Of a stretch of 64,000 bases of DNA, positions 9,292 to 18,826 are shown piece by piece. Source of the DNA: an uncultured Alistipes sp. (GTDB lineage: Bacteria > Bacteroidota > Bacteroidia > Bacteroidales > Rikenellaceae). The stretch covers positions 1-64,000 of the forward strand of contig CASDZP010000005.1 of the NCBI GenBank assembly GCA_949285535.1, in the 5' to 3' direction. The position numbers were made by a program, and so were the translations under genes. Under the pieces are notes generated by a model, which did not search any database, was not told where the DNA came from, and saw only the letters and a list, made by a program, of their open reading frames with translations. Numbering within the stretch: position 1 is the first letter of the stretch; the number at the start of each line of letters is the position of its first letter.

Positions 9292-10434
9292 ATGAAAAAC
9301 ACCGCCATAACACGGATGAAATTTTTTCCGATTCTCTTCGGCTTTTTTGTCATGGGGTTTGTCGATGTCGTGGGTATTGCCACCAACTATGTAAAAAGCG
9401 ACTTTCTTCTGTCGGACACCCTTGCCAACATGATACCCATGATGGTGTTTCTCTGGTTCGCGGTGTTCTCGATTCCGTCGGGAGTCATGATGAGCAAGAC
9501 GGGCAAACGCAACACGGTACTCGTCTCAATGGGCATCACGGCGGTGGCCATGTGTCTGCCGCTTGCCTGTTATCAATTCGCCACTCTGCTTATTGCCTTT
9601 GCCTTGCTGGGGATAGGCAACACCATTCTTCAGGTATCCCTGAACCCCATGGTGGCGGAGGTGGTGAGCGGAGACAGAGTCGCAAGCGCGTTGACCCTCG
9701 GTCAGTTTGTCAAGGCGGTATCCTCCTTCCTCGGTCCTGTCATCGCGGGCGCGGCGGCGGCTTATCTGGGAGACTGGAAGCTGATATTCATGGTTTACGC
9801 CGTCATAACGCTATTGTCGGCGGTATGGCTCCGGTGTTCCGTGAAGTCTGAAACCGTACAGACAGAACAGACAGCCTCTTTACGCTCGACCTTGTCGCTG
9901 TTTTCAGACAAAAAGATTTTATATCTGTTCATAGGTATTTTGACGGTGGTTGGTATCGACGTCGGACTGAACACATGCGTACCCAAGCTGTTAATGGAGC
10001 AGACGGGTTTGCCGTTGAACGAGGCGGGTTTGGGAACGAGTCTCTATTTCGTATCAAGAACGATAGGGGCGTTTGTCGGAGCCTTTATTCTGACACGCAT
10101 CGCCGGGAACCGCTTTCTGCATCTCTGCATGTATGTGTCGATAGGGGCGTTTATATTGCTCACACTGACCGACAACCTGTGGGTCATGCTCTCTTTAATC
10201 GTGGTCATTGGTCTCGCCTGCTCGAACGTCTTTTCAATACTGTTCTCTTACGCGTTACAGCATAAGAGCGACAAGGCAAACGAGATTTCCGCCCTGATGA
10301 TTATGGGTATATCGGGAGGCGCGTTGATAATGCCTTTCATGGGAATACTCGCGGATATGTGGGGGCAGGTGGTCGGCTTGCTTCCGCTGCTGCTCTGCAT
10401 GGTATATCTGCTGTGGGTATCGAGAAAACTTTGA
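9292..10434 (+). CDS. MFS sugar permease, FucP-like
   Basis: Inner-membrane proton-linked sugar importer of the major facilitator superfamily. Twelve hydrophobic segments can be traced over 380 residues. The N-terminus MGFVDVVGIATNYVKSDF resembles the FucP/GlcP branch, and the loop after helix 2 carries the MFS-like segment MSKTGKRN. Its place between GH92 and GH38 genes implies import of mannose, or of a small mannoside, from the periplasm. No SusC/SusD pair is present in the locus, so outer-membrane uptake must depend on another system or on porins. Exact substrate is inferred. Confidence 0.85.
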   Translation: MKNTAITRMKFFPILFGFFVMGFVDVVGIATNYVKSDFLLSDTLANMIPMMVFLWFAVFSIPSGVMMSKTGKRNTVLVSMGITAVAMCLPLACYQFATLLIAFALLGIGNTILQVSLNPMVAEVVSGDRVASALTLGQFVKAVSSFLGPVIAGAAAAYLGDWKLIFMVYAVITLLSAVWLRCSVKSETVQTEQTASLRSTLSLFSDKKILYLFIGILTVVGIDVGLNTCVPKLLMEQTGLPLNEAGLGTSLYFVSRTIGAFVGAFILTRIAGNRFLHLCMYVSIGAFILLTLTDNLWVMLSLIVVIGLACSNVFSILFSYALQHKSDKANEISALMIMGISGGALIMPFMGILADMWGQVVGLLPLLLCMVYLLWVSRKL

Positions 10435-10470
10435 TAACGGAATGTTGTTGAATTTAAATTATAGAATATC

Positions 10471-13368
10471 ATGAATCTGAAAAGATTGATACTGCTAGGA
10501 ATCATGTGCTGGAGCGGCGGGGCTTTGGCACAGTCGCCCTCCGAGCCTTTGACGGTCGAGACACGGATGTTGCCGGCTGTCTATAAGTCGGAGAATGGGA
10601 TGACCCAGCGTGTGGACATAAAGCTCTCGCACAAGGGTGAACCCGCAAATGTGACACTTCGTCTGGGCGACATGACCCAAAAGGCGAAACTGACCGAAGG
10701 GGAAAACTCTTTCCACTTCGAGATACCTGAGGTGAGTGAACCCGAACAGTTATCTTTGACGGTCATGTCGGGAAAGAAGGTGCTCGCGACGAAAGAGGTC
10801 TCTGTCGAACCCGTCCGCCATTGGCAGATGAATCTGGTTCAGCACACCCACACCGACATCGGATACACACGCTCACAAATGGAGATATTGGCGGAACATC
10901 TGCGATATATAGATTATGCGCTGGACTATTGTGACGCCACGGACAACTATCCCGAAGCCGCCAAGTTCCGCTGGACATGCGAGATTTCGTGGGCTGTCAG
11001 CGAGTATCTGAAATGTCGCCCCGCCGAACAGATTGCCCGTCTGAAACAGCGTGTGAAAGAGGGACGCATCGAATTGGCAGCCATGTACCTGAACTTTGAC
11101 GAGCTTCCCGACGAACAGACGCTGGCGGCTTCTCTGGCACCCCTGAAACAGTTCAGAGAGGAGGGTATGCGCGCGGAGCTGGCGATGCAGGACGATGTGA
11201 ACGGCATAGGCTGGTGCTTCAGCGAATTTTTCTCTGACGCGGGAGTGAAATATCTGAACATGGGTACTCACGGACACCGTGCCCTCATCTGCTTTGACAA
11301 ACCCACGGTATTCTGGTGGGAGTCGCCGTCAGGCAAAAAGATTCTCGCCTACCGTGCGGAACACTACAACCACGCTAACTTCTTCGGAGTGCATACGGAC
11401 GACTTCCAGACGTTCGAGACCCATGTACTGGAATACCTGACACAGCTGGAGGCGAAAAACTACCCTTATGACATCTGCGCCGCACAGCATTCGGGATACT
11501 TTACCGACAACGCGCCTCCCTCAACCAAAAGCAGCGAGTTCGTAAAACGCTGGAACGAGAAATACGAGTGGCCGAAACTACGCACCGCCGTGGCTACGGA
11601 GTTCATCAAGACCGTAGAGCGCGATTACCCCGACAAGATTGAGACAATACGCGGCGCATGGCCCGACTGGTGGACCGACGGTTTCGCGTCGGGAGCCCGT
11701 GAGGCGGCCATATCACGTGTCACACACTCCAATATCATAGCCAATCAGGCGGGATTCTCTTTTGCCAAGATGTTGGGGGCGAAACTGCCCGCGAACATCA
11801 ACGAGCAGATTTGGGATGTCAACAACGCGCTTTTGTTCTATGACGAGCACACCTTCGGTCACAGCGAAAGCGTGCGCAGTCCCTACGCCCTGGAGACATG
11901 GGAACAGCGTTCTCTGAAACAGTCTTACGCATGGGAGGCGTATCGTCACACGGGACTTTTGGGTGAGAAAGCAATGGGACTTCTTCAGCAATTCATTCCG
12001 AAAGCGGATGTTCCCTCCATTGTCGTGTTCAACACCCTTAACTGGAGTTACAGCGGCATCGCGCGCATGTATATCGACCACCAGATTCTACCGCGCGAAA
12101 AGGCTTTCGAGATAGTGGACGCAGACGGGAACGCAATTCCCGCCCAACCAGGAGAAAGCCGTTCGGACGGTACTTACTGGAACCTCTATGTTAAAGATGT
12201 TCCCGCGTTGGGCTACGCCCGATATTACATCCATGTGAAAGATGAACCCCGTGCCGCCAAAGAGACGGCAAAAGAGCTGAATCGGACAAAAGTGGAGAAC
12301 CAATGGTATGGAATCGAGTTCAACAAATACAAGGGTACCATTGTCCGTCTGTTCGACAAAGAGCTGAACAAACAGTTGCTTACGGAGGGCGCCGAATGGG
12401 AGTTGGGCGAGTTCATATATGAAATTATCGACAGCCGTCGTCCCATGGAGCTGTATCGTGCGCCGCAGTTCCTGCGCCGTCGCCCCGAAAGAATGCGTTT
12501 CGAGCAATACGAAAAGGGCGACGTATGGGATACATACCGTTTCCGTGGCGAGACCGTGGCAGGACGTGACGCGGGCAACCTTATGGTGGAATATCGCGTT
12601 TATAACGTCGAGAAGAAGATTGAAATCGTATATCGTCTGCGCAAAAAAGCCGTTACCGACCCCGAAGCCGTATATATCTCGTTTCCCTATCAGGTGGAAA
12701 ACGGCAAAATCCACCTCGATGTCCCCGGAGGCAACATAGAGGCGGGTGTTGACCAGATTAAAGGCTCGTCGAACGACTGGTACACGGTTCAGAACTTCGC
12801 CACGGCACGCAACGAGGATTTGCAGGTCGTAATGTGCAGTCAGGAGATTCCCCTGATGCAGTTCGGAGCGATTAACACGGGTCGTTATGAGGCAGATGCC
12901 GTTCCGCAGAGCACGAACATGTACTCTTGGCCGATGAACAACTATTGGGTCACCAACTTCAACGCCGACCAGATGGGCGAAATGCAATGGAGCTATTACA
13001 TCAACTCGTCATCGGACAATTCGATAGCCTATGCGACACGTTTTGCATGGGAAAACCGAATACCGTTCCTGACACGTGTCCTGCCCGCGGCGCAAAACGC
13101 AGGCGACAATGAAACGATGTCGTCGGGCTCCATACTGAAAATCATGTCCGACAATCTGCTGTTGGTAAACATGACTCCCGTTGAGGGCGAGAACGCCGTA
13201 ATGTTACAGATAAGAGAGATTGCGGGAAAACCCGCCGCTTTCGACGTAAAATCCGACAAAATTTCCATTCAGCGCGTAACAGCGTGTGATGTAGTTGGAA
13301 CACCTATTGAAAACGGTGACTTGAACTTCAAACCTTGGGAAAATAAATTCATAAAAATCAATTTCTAA
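10471..13368 (+). CDS. Secreted GH38 alpha-mannosidase
   Basis: Family GH38 retaining alpha-mannosidase of 965 residues. A signal peptide (residues 1-21, cleavage after ALAQ) sends it to the periplasm or beyond. A short beta domain comes first, then the catalytic domain opening with HTHTDIGYT, in which His125, His127 and Asp129 should hold the active-site zinc. The segment FDELPDEQ probably bears the nucleophile Asp. C-terminal beta-sandwich domains cover about residues 520-965. Together with GH92 it would strip alpha-mannose from N-glycan-like substrates, with import by the adjacent permease. It is the last gene of the locus and is followed by a strong terminator. Confidence 0.9.
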   Translation: MNLKRLILLGIMCWSGGALAQSPSEPLTVETRMLPAVYKSENGMTQRVDIKLSHKGEPANVTLRLGDMTQKAKLTEGENSFHFEIPEVSEPEQLSLTVMSGKKVLATKEVSVEPVRHWQMNLVQHTHTDIGYTRSQMEILAEHLRYIDYALDYCDATDNYPEAAKFRWTCEISWAVSEYLKCRPAEQIARLKQRVKEGRIELAAMYLNFDELPDEQTLAASLAPLKQFREEGMRAELAMQDDVNGIGWCFSEFFSDAGVKYLNMGTHGHRALICFDKPTVFWWESPSGKKILAYRAEHYNHANFFGVHTDDFQTFETHVLEYLTQLEAKNYPYDICAAQHSGYFTDNAPPSTKSSEFVKRWNEKYEWPKLRTAVATEFIKTVERDYPDKIETIRGAWPDWWTDGFASGAREAAISRVTHSNIIANQAGFSFAKMLGAKLPANINEQIWDVNNALLFYDEHTFGHSESVRSPYALETWEQRSLKQSYAWEAYRHTGLLGEKAMGLLQQFIPKADVPSIVVFNTLNWSYSGIARMYIDHQILPREKAFEIVDADGNAIPAQPGESRSDGTYWNLYVKDVPALGYARYYIHVKDEPRAAKETAKELNRTKVENQWYGIEFNKYKGTIVRLFDKELNKQLLTEGAEWELGEFIYEIIDSRRPMELYRAPQFLRRRPERMRFEQYEKGDVWDTYRFRGETVAGRDAGNLMVEYRVYNVEKKIEIVYRLRKKAVTDPEAVYISFPYQVENGKIHLDVPGGNIEAGVDQIKGSSNDWYTVQNFATARNEDLQVVMCSQEIPLMQFGAINTGRYEADAVPQSTNMYSWPMNNYWVTNFNADQMGEMQWSYYINSSSDNSIAYATRFAWENRIPFLTRVLPAAQNAGDNETMSSGSILKIMSDNLLLVNMTPVEGENAVMLQIREIAGKPAAFDVKSDKISIQRVTACDVVGTPIENGDLNFKPWENKFIKINF

Positions 13369-13405
13369 GGGAAAACAACAATTCGGATTTACATCACCAA
13401 ACAGG

Positions 13406-13445
13406 AATACCCCCGTCATTTGTCAATGACGGGGGTATTTTTCTG
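13406..13445 (+). terminator. Strong terminator of the mannose locus
   Basis: A perfect 15-bp stem AATACCCCCGTCATT (13406-13420) pairs with 13425-13439 around a TGTC loop and runs into a T-rich tail. Confidence 0.93.
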
Positions 13446-13549
13446 TAAAATCCTTTAACTCTCTTAAGAAACGCGTTTCTTTTCTCCTAATTACACCCTA
13501 ATTACCATATAATCCGCATCTTACCATTTCCTAATCTATACATATATAC

Positions 13550-13615
13550 ATAATCACCACATAATTACCACATAATTACCACATAATTACCACATAATTA
13601 CCACATAACTACCTT
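13550..13615. repeat. 11-bp tandem repeat, about six copies
   Basis: Four exact units of ATAATTACCAC (13561-13604) are flanked by one variant on each side (ATAATCACCAC before, ATAACTACCTT after). The array lies between the mannose locus terminator and rnhA. The 11-bp period is close to one helical turn, so every unit would face the same side of the DNA. Confidence 0.9.
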
Positions 13616-13802
13616 TTAACTACCTTCTATCCATACATAACATATATAAGTAAAATACAACGGAATACATGTTTTTTAGGCGTACGGAAACAAGCGTAAC
13701 GAAATGACGGTTAACATGAAATAATATTATCAATGACATGAAATGACAAGCCGACATTATATGATATGAAAATATCGGGTATCTCCCTTTGCGAAAAAAG
13801 AG

Positions 13803-13810
13803 TAACTTTG
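13803..13810 (+). promoter_or_regulatory. -7 box directly before rnhA
   Basis: TAACTTTG fits TAnnTTTG. Its end lies only 4 bases before the ATG at 13815, so the transcript would start at or within a few bases of the start codon, implying a leaderless or nearly leaderless mRNA. Confidence 0.55.
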
Positions 13811-13814
13811 TCGC

Positions 13815-14297
13815 ATGAAAATACCAATAACAATATATACCGACGGGTCGGCAATGGGTAACCCCGGACCGGGCGGATACGGAATCGTATTGCAGTCGGG
13901 AGCGCACTACAAGGAGCTTTCGGCGGGCTATCGCCTCACCACAAACAACCGAATGGAACTGCTGGCGGTGATTGTCGCGCTCGAAGCGCTCAAAACGGAC
14001 AATGTCGATGTGACAATCTATTCCGACTCAAAATATGTGATTGACTCAATCACCAAAGGCTGGGTCTTCGGATGGGTCTCAAAGGGATTCAAAGACAAGA
14101 AAAACAAAGACCTCTGGATGCGTTACCTGCCCCTGCACAAAAAATTCAACCCCAAATTCGTATGGGTAAAGGGACACGCCTCCATTCCCCTGAACGAGAG
14201 ATGCGACACCCTCGCAACCACCGCCGCGGCGGGTAAAGAACTGCTTGTCGATTCGGTGTATGAAAGCGAGTCCGCACAACCTGAAAAAGTCTTCTGA
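13815..14297 (+). CDS. rnhA: Ribonuclease HI
   Basis: Cytoplasmic endonuclease that cuts the RNA strand of RNA-DNA hybrids, removing primers and R-loops. The four carboxylates of the active site are visible: Asp10 in YTDGSAMGNPG, Glu48 in NNRMELL, Asp71 in YSDSKYV and Asp131 in NERCDTLA. His121 in KGHAS matches the catalytic flap histidine. The length of 160 residues is standard, with a short variable C-terminal tail after residue 145. It stands alone between two intergenic regions and has its own promoter box just before the ATG. There is no in-frame upstream start, which supports the nearly leaderless transcript. Confidence 0.94.
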   Translation: MKIPITIYTDGSAMGNPGPGGYGIVLQSGAHYKELSAGYRLTTNNRMELLAVIVALEALKTDNVDVTIYSDSKYVIDSITKGWVFGWVSKGFKDKKNKDLWMRYLPLHKKFNPKFVWVKGHASIPLNERCDTLATTAAAGKELLVDSVYESESAQPEKVF

Positions 14298-14463
14298 AAA
14301 CAGCTCGGAAGAGACCGTTCGGCGTCATTACAAGCGAAAACGCATCAACCTATCAATCAGCTCGTTGCAACAAATTTGCGACAACATGAAGTTTTAAGAT
14401 TGTTAACGTTGACAATCAATATTTTAAGGCTTACGGACAGGTTATTGTAATTTAGTTTCTTTT

Positions 14464-14497
14464 TTTGCGCTTTTTTCGGATAAAAAGTGTAATTTTG
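14464..14497 (+). promoter_or_regulatory. Promoter of the mur/fts cluster
   Basis: TTTG (14464-14467) and TAATTTTG (14490-14497) are spaced by 22 bases, close to the Bacteroidota -33/-7 arrangement. Transcription would start near 14503, just before murE. This is the only clear promoter seen before the nine-gene cluster. Confidence 0.6.
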
Positions 14498-14516
14498 GGC
14501 GATTTATAGTGAAAAT

Positions 14517-15992
14517 ATGATTATGTTGCGAAATTTGTTGTCACACAGCGAGATAATCTCTTGTCACGGCTCTTTGGACATAGCCGTAAAGGGTATTTCG
14601 GTCGATTCCCGCTCTGTGGCTGACGGTTTTTTGTTCATTGCCGTTGAAGGAACCGTCTCTGACGGTCACAAATATATAGGACAGGCGATAGAAAAAGGCG
14701 CCTGCTGCGTGGTATGCCAGAAACTTCCCGAAGTCTTGAGCGACGGAGTCACCTATGTGACCGTGGCGGACAGCTCTCTGGAGACAGGTCGCATCGCATC
14801 GCTCTTTTATGGCGAACCGTCTCACAAGCTGAAACTTGTAGGCGTCACGGGTACCAACGGAAAGACGACGACAGCCACTCTGCTCTATGACCTCTTCACC
14901 GCTATGGGGCATAAGTCGGGACTCATATCGACCGTCGTTTACAGAGTTGGTGACAGACGCATCGACTCGACACACACAACGCCCGACAGCATTACGCTCA
15001 ACCGTCTGTTGGCTGAAATGGTGGCGGAGGGTTGCACCCACTGCTTCATGGAGGTGAGCTCGCACAGCATCTGCCAGCACAGAATAGAGGGTTTGCGTTT
15101 CGAGGGCGGCATATTCACCAACATAACGCACGATCATCTCGATTATCATAAGACTTTTGCCAACTACATAGCGGCTAAAAAGGCGTTTTTCGACGCACTG
15201 CCCGCGGAGGCTTTCGCGCTGACGAACGGCGACGAGCGCAACGGCATGGTGATGATGCAGAACACCAAGGCGAAAGTTTACAAATATGCGCTCAGGAGCG
15301 TGGCGGATTTCAAGTGCCGTATTCTCGAATCGATGTTCGGGGGAATGGAGCTAAACATCGACGGCAAAGAGGTATGGGTACGGTTCATCGGAGAGTTCAA
15401 CGCCTATAACCTGACGGCAGTATATGGAGCGGCTGTTCTTTTGGGCGCGCCCGCGGACGAGGTGTTGCGTCAGCTCAGCCTGCTGCACTCGGTGGCGGGA
15501 CGCTTCGACTACATCACATCAAAAGAGGGTGTGACGGCGATTGTCGATTACGCGCACACGCCTGACGCTCTGGAGAACGTGCTCGACACGATAGCGCAGA
15601 TAAGAAAGGGCGAGAGCCGTGTGATAACGGTTGTGGGTTGCGGCGGTAACCGTGACAAGACCAAGAGACCCGAAATGGCGGTCATCGCGCTCAAAAAGAG
15701 TCATTTCGTGATACTTACATCCGACAATCCGAGGTTCGAGAAACCTGAGGACATTCTCGCCGACATGGAGCAGGGTATCAAGGAGTCGGACATCGATTCG
15801 AAAGGACGCTACCTCGTGATAACCGACAGACGTCAGGCGATAGCCACGGCGGCGGCAATGGCGCACGGAGGCGGAAAAGGCGAGGGCGACATCATATTGA
15901 TTGCCGGAAAGGGTCACGAAAACTATCAGGAGATAGAGGGCGTGAAACACCACTTCGACGACAAGGAGGAGATTTCGGCGCTGTTGCTTTAG
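14517..15992 (+). CDS. murE: UDP-MurNAc-tripeptide synthetase (meso-DAP adding)
   Basis: Cytoplasmic Mur ligase that adds the third residue of the peptidoglycan stem peptide using ATP. It has the P-loop GVTGTNGKTTTAT (about residues 112-124), the central ligase region with MEVSSHS, and the motif DNPRFE near residue 400, which is the signature of enzymes that add meso-diaminopimelate rather than lysine. The length of 491 residues is normal. The start at 14517 (MIMLRN) is used; ATG at 14523 is an equal alternative. It is the first gene of the mur/fts cluster. No ftsI, mraW or mraZ precedes it in this window, so the cluster is split compared with many Bacteroidota. Confidence 0.95.
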   Translation: MIMLRNLLSHSEIISCHGSLDIAVKGISVDSRSVADGFLFIAVEGTVSDGHKYIGQAIEKGACCVVCQKLPEVLSDGVTYVTVADSSLETGRIASLFYGEPSHKLKLVGVTGTNGKTTTATLLYDLFTAMGHKSGLISTVVYRVGDRRIDSTHTTPDSITLNRLLAEMVAEGCTHCFMEVSSHSICQHRIEGLRFEGGIFTNITHDHLDYHKTFANYIAAKKAFFDALPAEAFALTNGDERNGMVMMQNTKAKVYKYALRSVADFKCRILESMFGGMELNIDGKEVWVRFIGEFNAYNLTAVYGAAVLLGAPADEVLRQLSLLHSVAGRFDYITSKEGVTAIVDYAHTPDALENVLDTIAQIRKGESRVITVVGCGGNRDKTKRPEMAVIALKKSHFVILTSDNPRFEKPEDILADMEQGIKESDIDSKGRYLVITDRRQAIATAAAMAHGGGKGEGDIILIAGKGHENYQEIEGVKHHFDDKEEISALLL

Positions 15993-16068
15993 CGTGACGC
16001 GTGAGCGCAATATATAAATTCTGATTCGTAAATAACGGCGACAAGAGACGCCGACAAACAGCATAAAG

Positions 16069-17310
16069 ATGTTCTATCACATAGCCGACTGGCTTTTTCA
16101 CAACACGAATCTTCCCGGCACGGGAATGTTCAACTATATCTCTTTCAGGGGGGCGATGGCGATAATCGTATCGCTGATAATAGCGATAATTTTCGGCGCG
16201 AAGATTATAAGGATGCTCCAGAGGCATCAAATCGGCGAGGAAATCAGAAACCTCGGACTGGAGGGACAGCTTCAGAAGAAAGGCACCCCGACAATGGGCG
16301 GCATCATAATACTGATGTCGATACTCATACCCGTATTGCTCTTCTGCGACCTTACGAACATCTATGTGCAACTGATGATTGTGGCGACCGTATGGCTCGG
16401 ACTGATTGGTTTTCTCGACGACTATATCAAGGTTTTCAGGAAGAACAAAAACGGTCTTAACGGACGTTTCAAAATTGTGGGTCAGGTCGGTCTGGGTCTG
16501 ATTATCGGTCTTGCCATGTGGCAGAGCGACCAGATTACGGTCAGAAGAACCGTCAGAACGAACGACGCCGACAAGATAGTCATAACGGAGAAGAACGGCT
16601 CGCAGCAGGTCGTCTATCTCGCGCCGTCGGAGAAACAGGCACTCACTACCATTCCTTTCGTAAAGGGTAACGAGTTCGATTACGGCGACATATTCCCGTT
16701 CGACAACGACAAACACACATACGGGTGGATAGTATATGTGCTTGTCGCCATATTTATCGTGACGGCTGTCTCGAACAGCGCAAACCTGACGGACGGTCTC
16801 GACGGACTTGCCGCGGGAACATCCGCCTCGATAGGGGTGGTGCTTGCTCTACTCGCATACGTGAGCGGTAATATCATATACGCCAACTATCTCGGCATCA
16901 TGTATATACCGTTCAGTGGAGAGCTGTTTGTCTATTCATGCGCCTTTGTCGGTGCGTTGATAGGTTTCCTTTGGTACAACAGCTTCCCCGCGCAGGTGTT
17001 CATGGGCGACACGGGTTCGCTCGCCATAGGCGGCATAATCGCCACGCTGGCGCTGTTGATAAGAAAAGAGTTTCTTTTGCCTGTCCTCTGCGGCATATTC
17101 CTTGTCGAGAGCCTCTCGGTGATGTTGCAGGTGGCGTGGTTCAAATACACCAAAAAGAGATACGGTGAGGGTCGCCGCATATTCCTTATGGCGCCGTTGC
17201 ACCACCACTATCAGAAAAAGGGCTATTTCGAGGTCAAGATAGTGAATCGCTTTTGGATTGTGCAGCTTCTGTTGGCTGCCATAACGTTGGTAACATTAAA
17301 GATAAGATAA
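16069..17310 (+). CDS. mraY: Phospho-MurNAc-pentapeptide transferase
   Basis: Integral membrane enzyme that moves phospho-MurNAc-pentapeptide from UDP to undecaprenyl phosphate, forming lipid I on the cytoplasmic face. About ten membrane segments are seen, together with the family motifs DDYIKV, NLTDGLDGLA and FMGDTGSLA, and the histidine-rich MAPLHHHYQKKGYFE loop. At 413 residues it is longer than the usual 360. The extra sequence lies around residues 160-215, a charged insert (QITVRRTVRTNDADK onward) seen in other Bacteroidota. Its TAA stop overlaps the ATG of murD, which shows tight translational coupling. Confidence 0.95.
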   Translation: MFYHIADWLFHNTNLPGTGMFNYISFRGAMAIIVSLIIAIIFGAKIIRMLQRHQIGEEIRNLGLEGQLQKKGTPTMGGIIILMSILIPVLLFCDLTNIYVQLMIVATVWLGLIGFLDDYIKVFRKNKNGLNGRFKIVGQVGLGLIIGLAMWQSDQITVRRTVRTNDADKIVITEKNGSQQVVYLAPSEKQALTTIPFVKGNEFDYGDIFPFDNDKHTYGWIVYVLVAIFIVTAVSNSANLTDGLDGLAAGTSASIGVVLALLAYVSGNIIYANYLGIMYIPFSGELFVYSCAFVGALIGFLWYNSFPAQVFMGDTGSLAIGGIIATLALLIRKEFLLPVLCGIFLVESLSVMLQVAWFKYTKKRYGEGRRIFLMAPLHHHYQKKGYFEVKIVNRFWIVQLLLAAITLVTLKIR

Positions 17311-18683
17311 TGAAAATCGTTGTTCTCGGCGGAGGAGAGAGCGGGTTCGGTAGCGCCGTGCTCGCCAAGAAAGAGGGTTTCGAGGTGTTCCTGTCGGACT
17401 CCGGAAAGCTCAAGGAGGAGTATAAATCACGTTTGGAGCTCGAAGGGATAGCTTTCGAGGAGGGCGGTCACACACCCGAAAAAATTCTCGATGCCGACGA
17501 GGTTGTCAAGAGTCCGGGCATACCCGACACCGCGCCCATGGTAAAGGCGCTGAGAGAGAAAGGCACGCCCATTATCTCCGAGATAGAGCTGGCGGGACGT
17601 TACAGCAAGGCGCGGCACATCTGTGTTACGGGAAGTAACGGCAAGACTACCACAACGACGCTCATATACGAGATTCTGAAAGCCGCAGGTTTCAACGTCG
17701 GAGTGGGCGGCAACATCGGAAGCAGTTACGCCTATCAGGTGGCGACCTCCGAGCGCGACTGGTATGTGCTTGAGTTGAGCAGTTTTCAGCTCGACGGTAC
17801 ATTCACATTCCGCAGCGACATAGCGGTGCTCACCAACATCACCCCCGACCACCTCGACAGATATGACCACAAGATAGAGAACTACGTAAACAGCAAGTTC
17901 CGCATAATACGCAACCAGCGTCCGGAGGACATATTCATCTACTCGGTTGACAACGAGCTGACGATGAAATATGTGTGCGACCACCAGGAGCACATGACGA
18001 TGCACAGTCTTCCCTTCACCGTGAAGGAGACACTGCTCGAAGGCGCCTATCTCGACGACAAGGGGATGATAAACATCAGCTGTAACGGCAAGGAGACGAC
18101 AATCGACCCCTCGACGATGAAGATAAAGGGCATCCACAACATCTACAACGCCATGGCGGCGGCTATGGCGGCTCTCTCGGCGGGAGTGTCGGGAGATGTG
18201 ATACGCGAGACGCTCGCTTCGTTCGGAGGCGTGGAACACCGTATGGAGGTTGTGGCGGAACACGACGGCGTGCTGTTCATCAACGACTCGAAGGCTACCA
18301 ACGTCGATTCGGTATGGTATGCTCTCGAAAGCATGACACGCCCGACGGTGTGGATTGCGGGAGGAACTGACAAGGGCAACGACTACGAACAGATAAAAGA
18401 GCTGGCACGAAGCAAGGTCAGAACATTGATTTGCATGGGTCTCGACAACAAAAAACTCATGGAGTCGTTCAAAGGGGTGGTGCCGTTCATCTACTCCACA
18501 TCATCGCTCTCGGAGGCTATGGAGTGCGTGGCGAAAGTTACGCATCCGGGAGATTGCGTACTCCTGTCACCCGCCTGCGCGAGCTTCGACCTCTTCAAGA
18601 ACTACGAGGAGAGAGGCAGGCTCTTCAAAGAGTGGGTCGGCAACATCGATGAGCTGAAAAAGAGACTCGCCGAACTCGACTGA
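17310..18683 (+). CDS. murD: UDP-MurNAc-L-alanine:D-glutamate ligase
   Basis: Cytoplasmic Mur ligase that adds D-glutamate to UDP-MurNAc-L-alanine. The N-terminus MKIVVLGGGESGFG binds the UDP moiety. The ATP loop CVTGSNGKTTTTT is near residue 110, and the C-terminal domain carries LLSPACASFDLFKNYEERG. Length is 457 residues. The start at 17310 overlaps the mraY stop (TAATG); a longer frame from 17253 lies inside mraY and is rejected. A 143-base spacer separates it from ftsW. Confidence 0.95.
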   Translation: MKIVVLGGGESGFGSAVLAKKEGFEVFLSDSGKLKEEYKSRLELEGIAFEEGGHTPEKILDADEVVKSPGIPDTAPMVKALREKGTPIISEIELAGRYSKARHICVTGSNGKTTTTTLIYEILKAAGFNVGVGGNIGSSYAYQVATSERDWYVLELSSFQLDGTFTFRSDIAVLTNITPDHLDRYDHKIENYVNSKFRIIRNQRPEDIFIYSVDNELTMKYVCDHQEHMTMHSLPFTVKETLLEGAYLDDKGMINISCNGKETTIDPSTMKIKGIHNIYNAMAAAMAALSAGVSGDVIRETLASFGGVEHRMEVVAEHDGVLFINDSKATNVDSVWYALESMTRPTVWIAGGTDKGNDYEQIKELARSKVRTLICMGLDNKKLMESFKGVVPFIYSTSSLSEAMECVAKVTHPGDCVLLSPACASFDLFKNYEERGRLFKEWVGNIDELKKRLAELD

Positions 18684-18826
18684 CCGAGATGTCGGGTATC
18701 GGCGGATAGCGATACGGTTTGAGGCATAATGCTATTATATAGGGAGGACGTCTCCATAACGGCGGCGTCTTTACATATTTATAATATATGATTCAATAAA
18801 GCGACAACGGAAAAGGGAAGGGGACA

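Larger units (their letters stand above)
13446..13814. other. AT-rich intergenic spacer with a tandem repeat
   Basis: About 370 bases without a gene. It is very AT-rich, holds the 11-bp tandem repeat described separately, and ends with the rnhA promoter. No structured RNA or reading frame is convincing. Confidence 0.6.

Noticed and set aside
12088-12987. A 299-residue open frame on the minus strand
   Set aside because: It lies within GH38 on the other strand and has no recognisable motif.
13550-13615. Possible CRISPR array
   Set aside because: The units are 11 bp and directly adjacent, with no unique spacers and no cas genes nearby.
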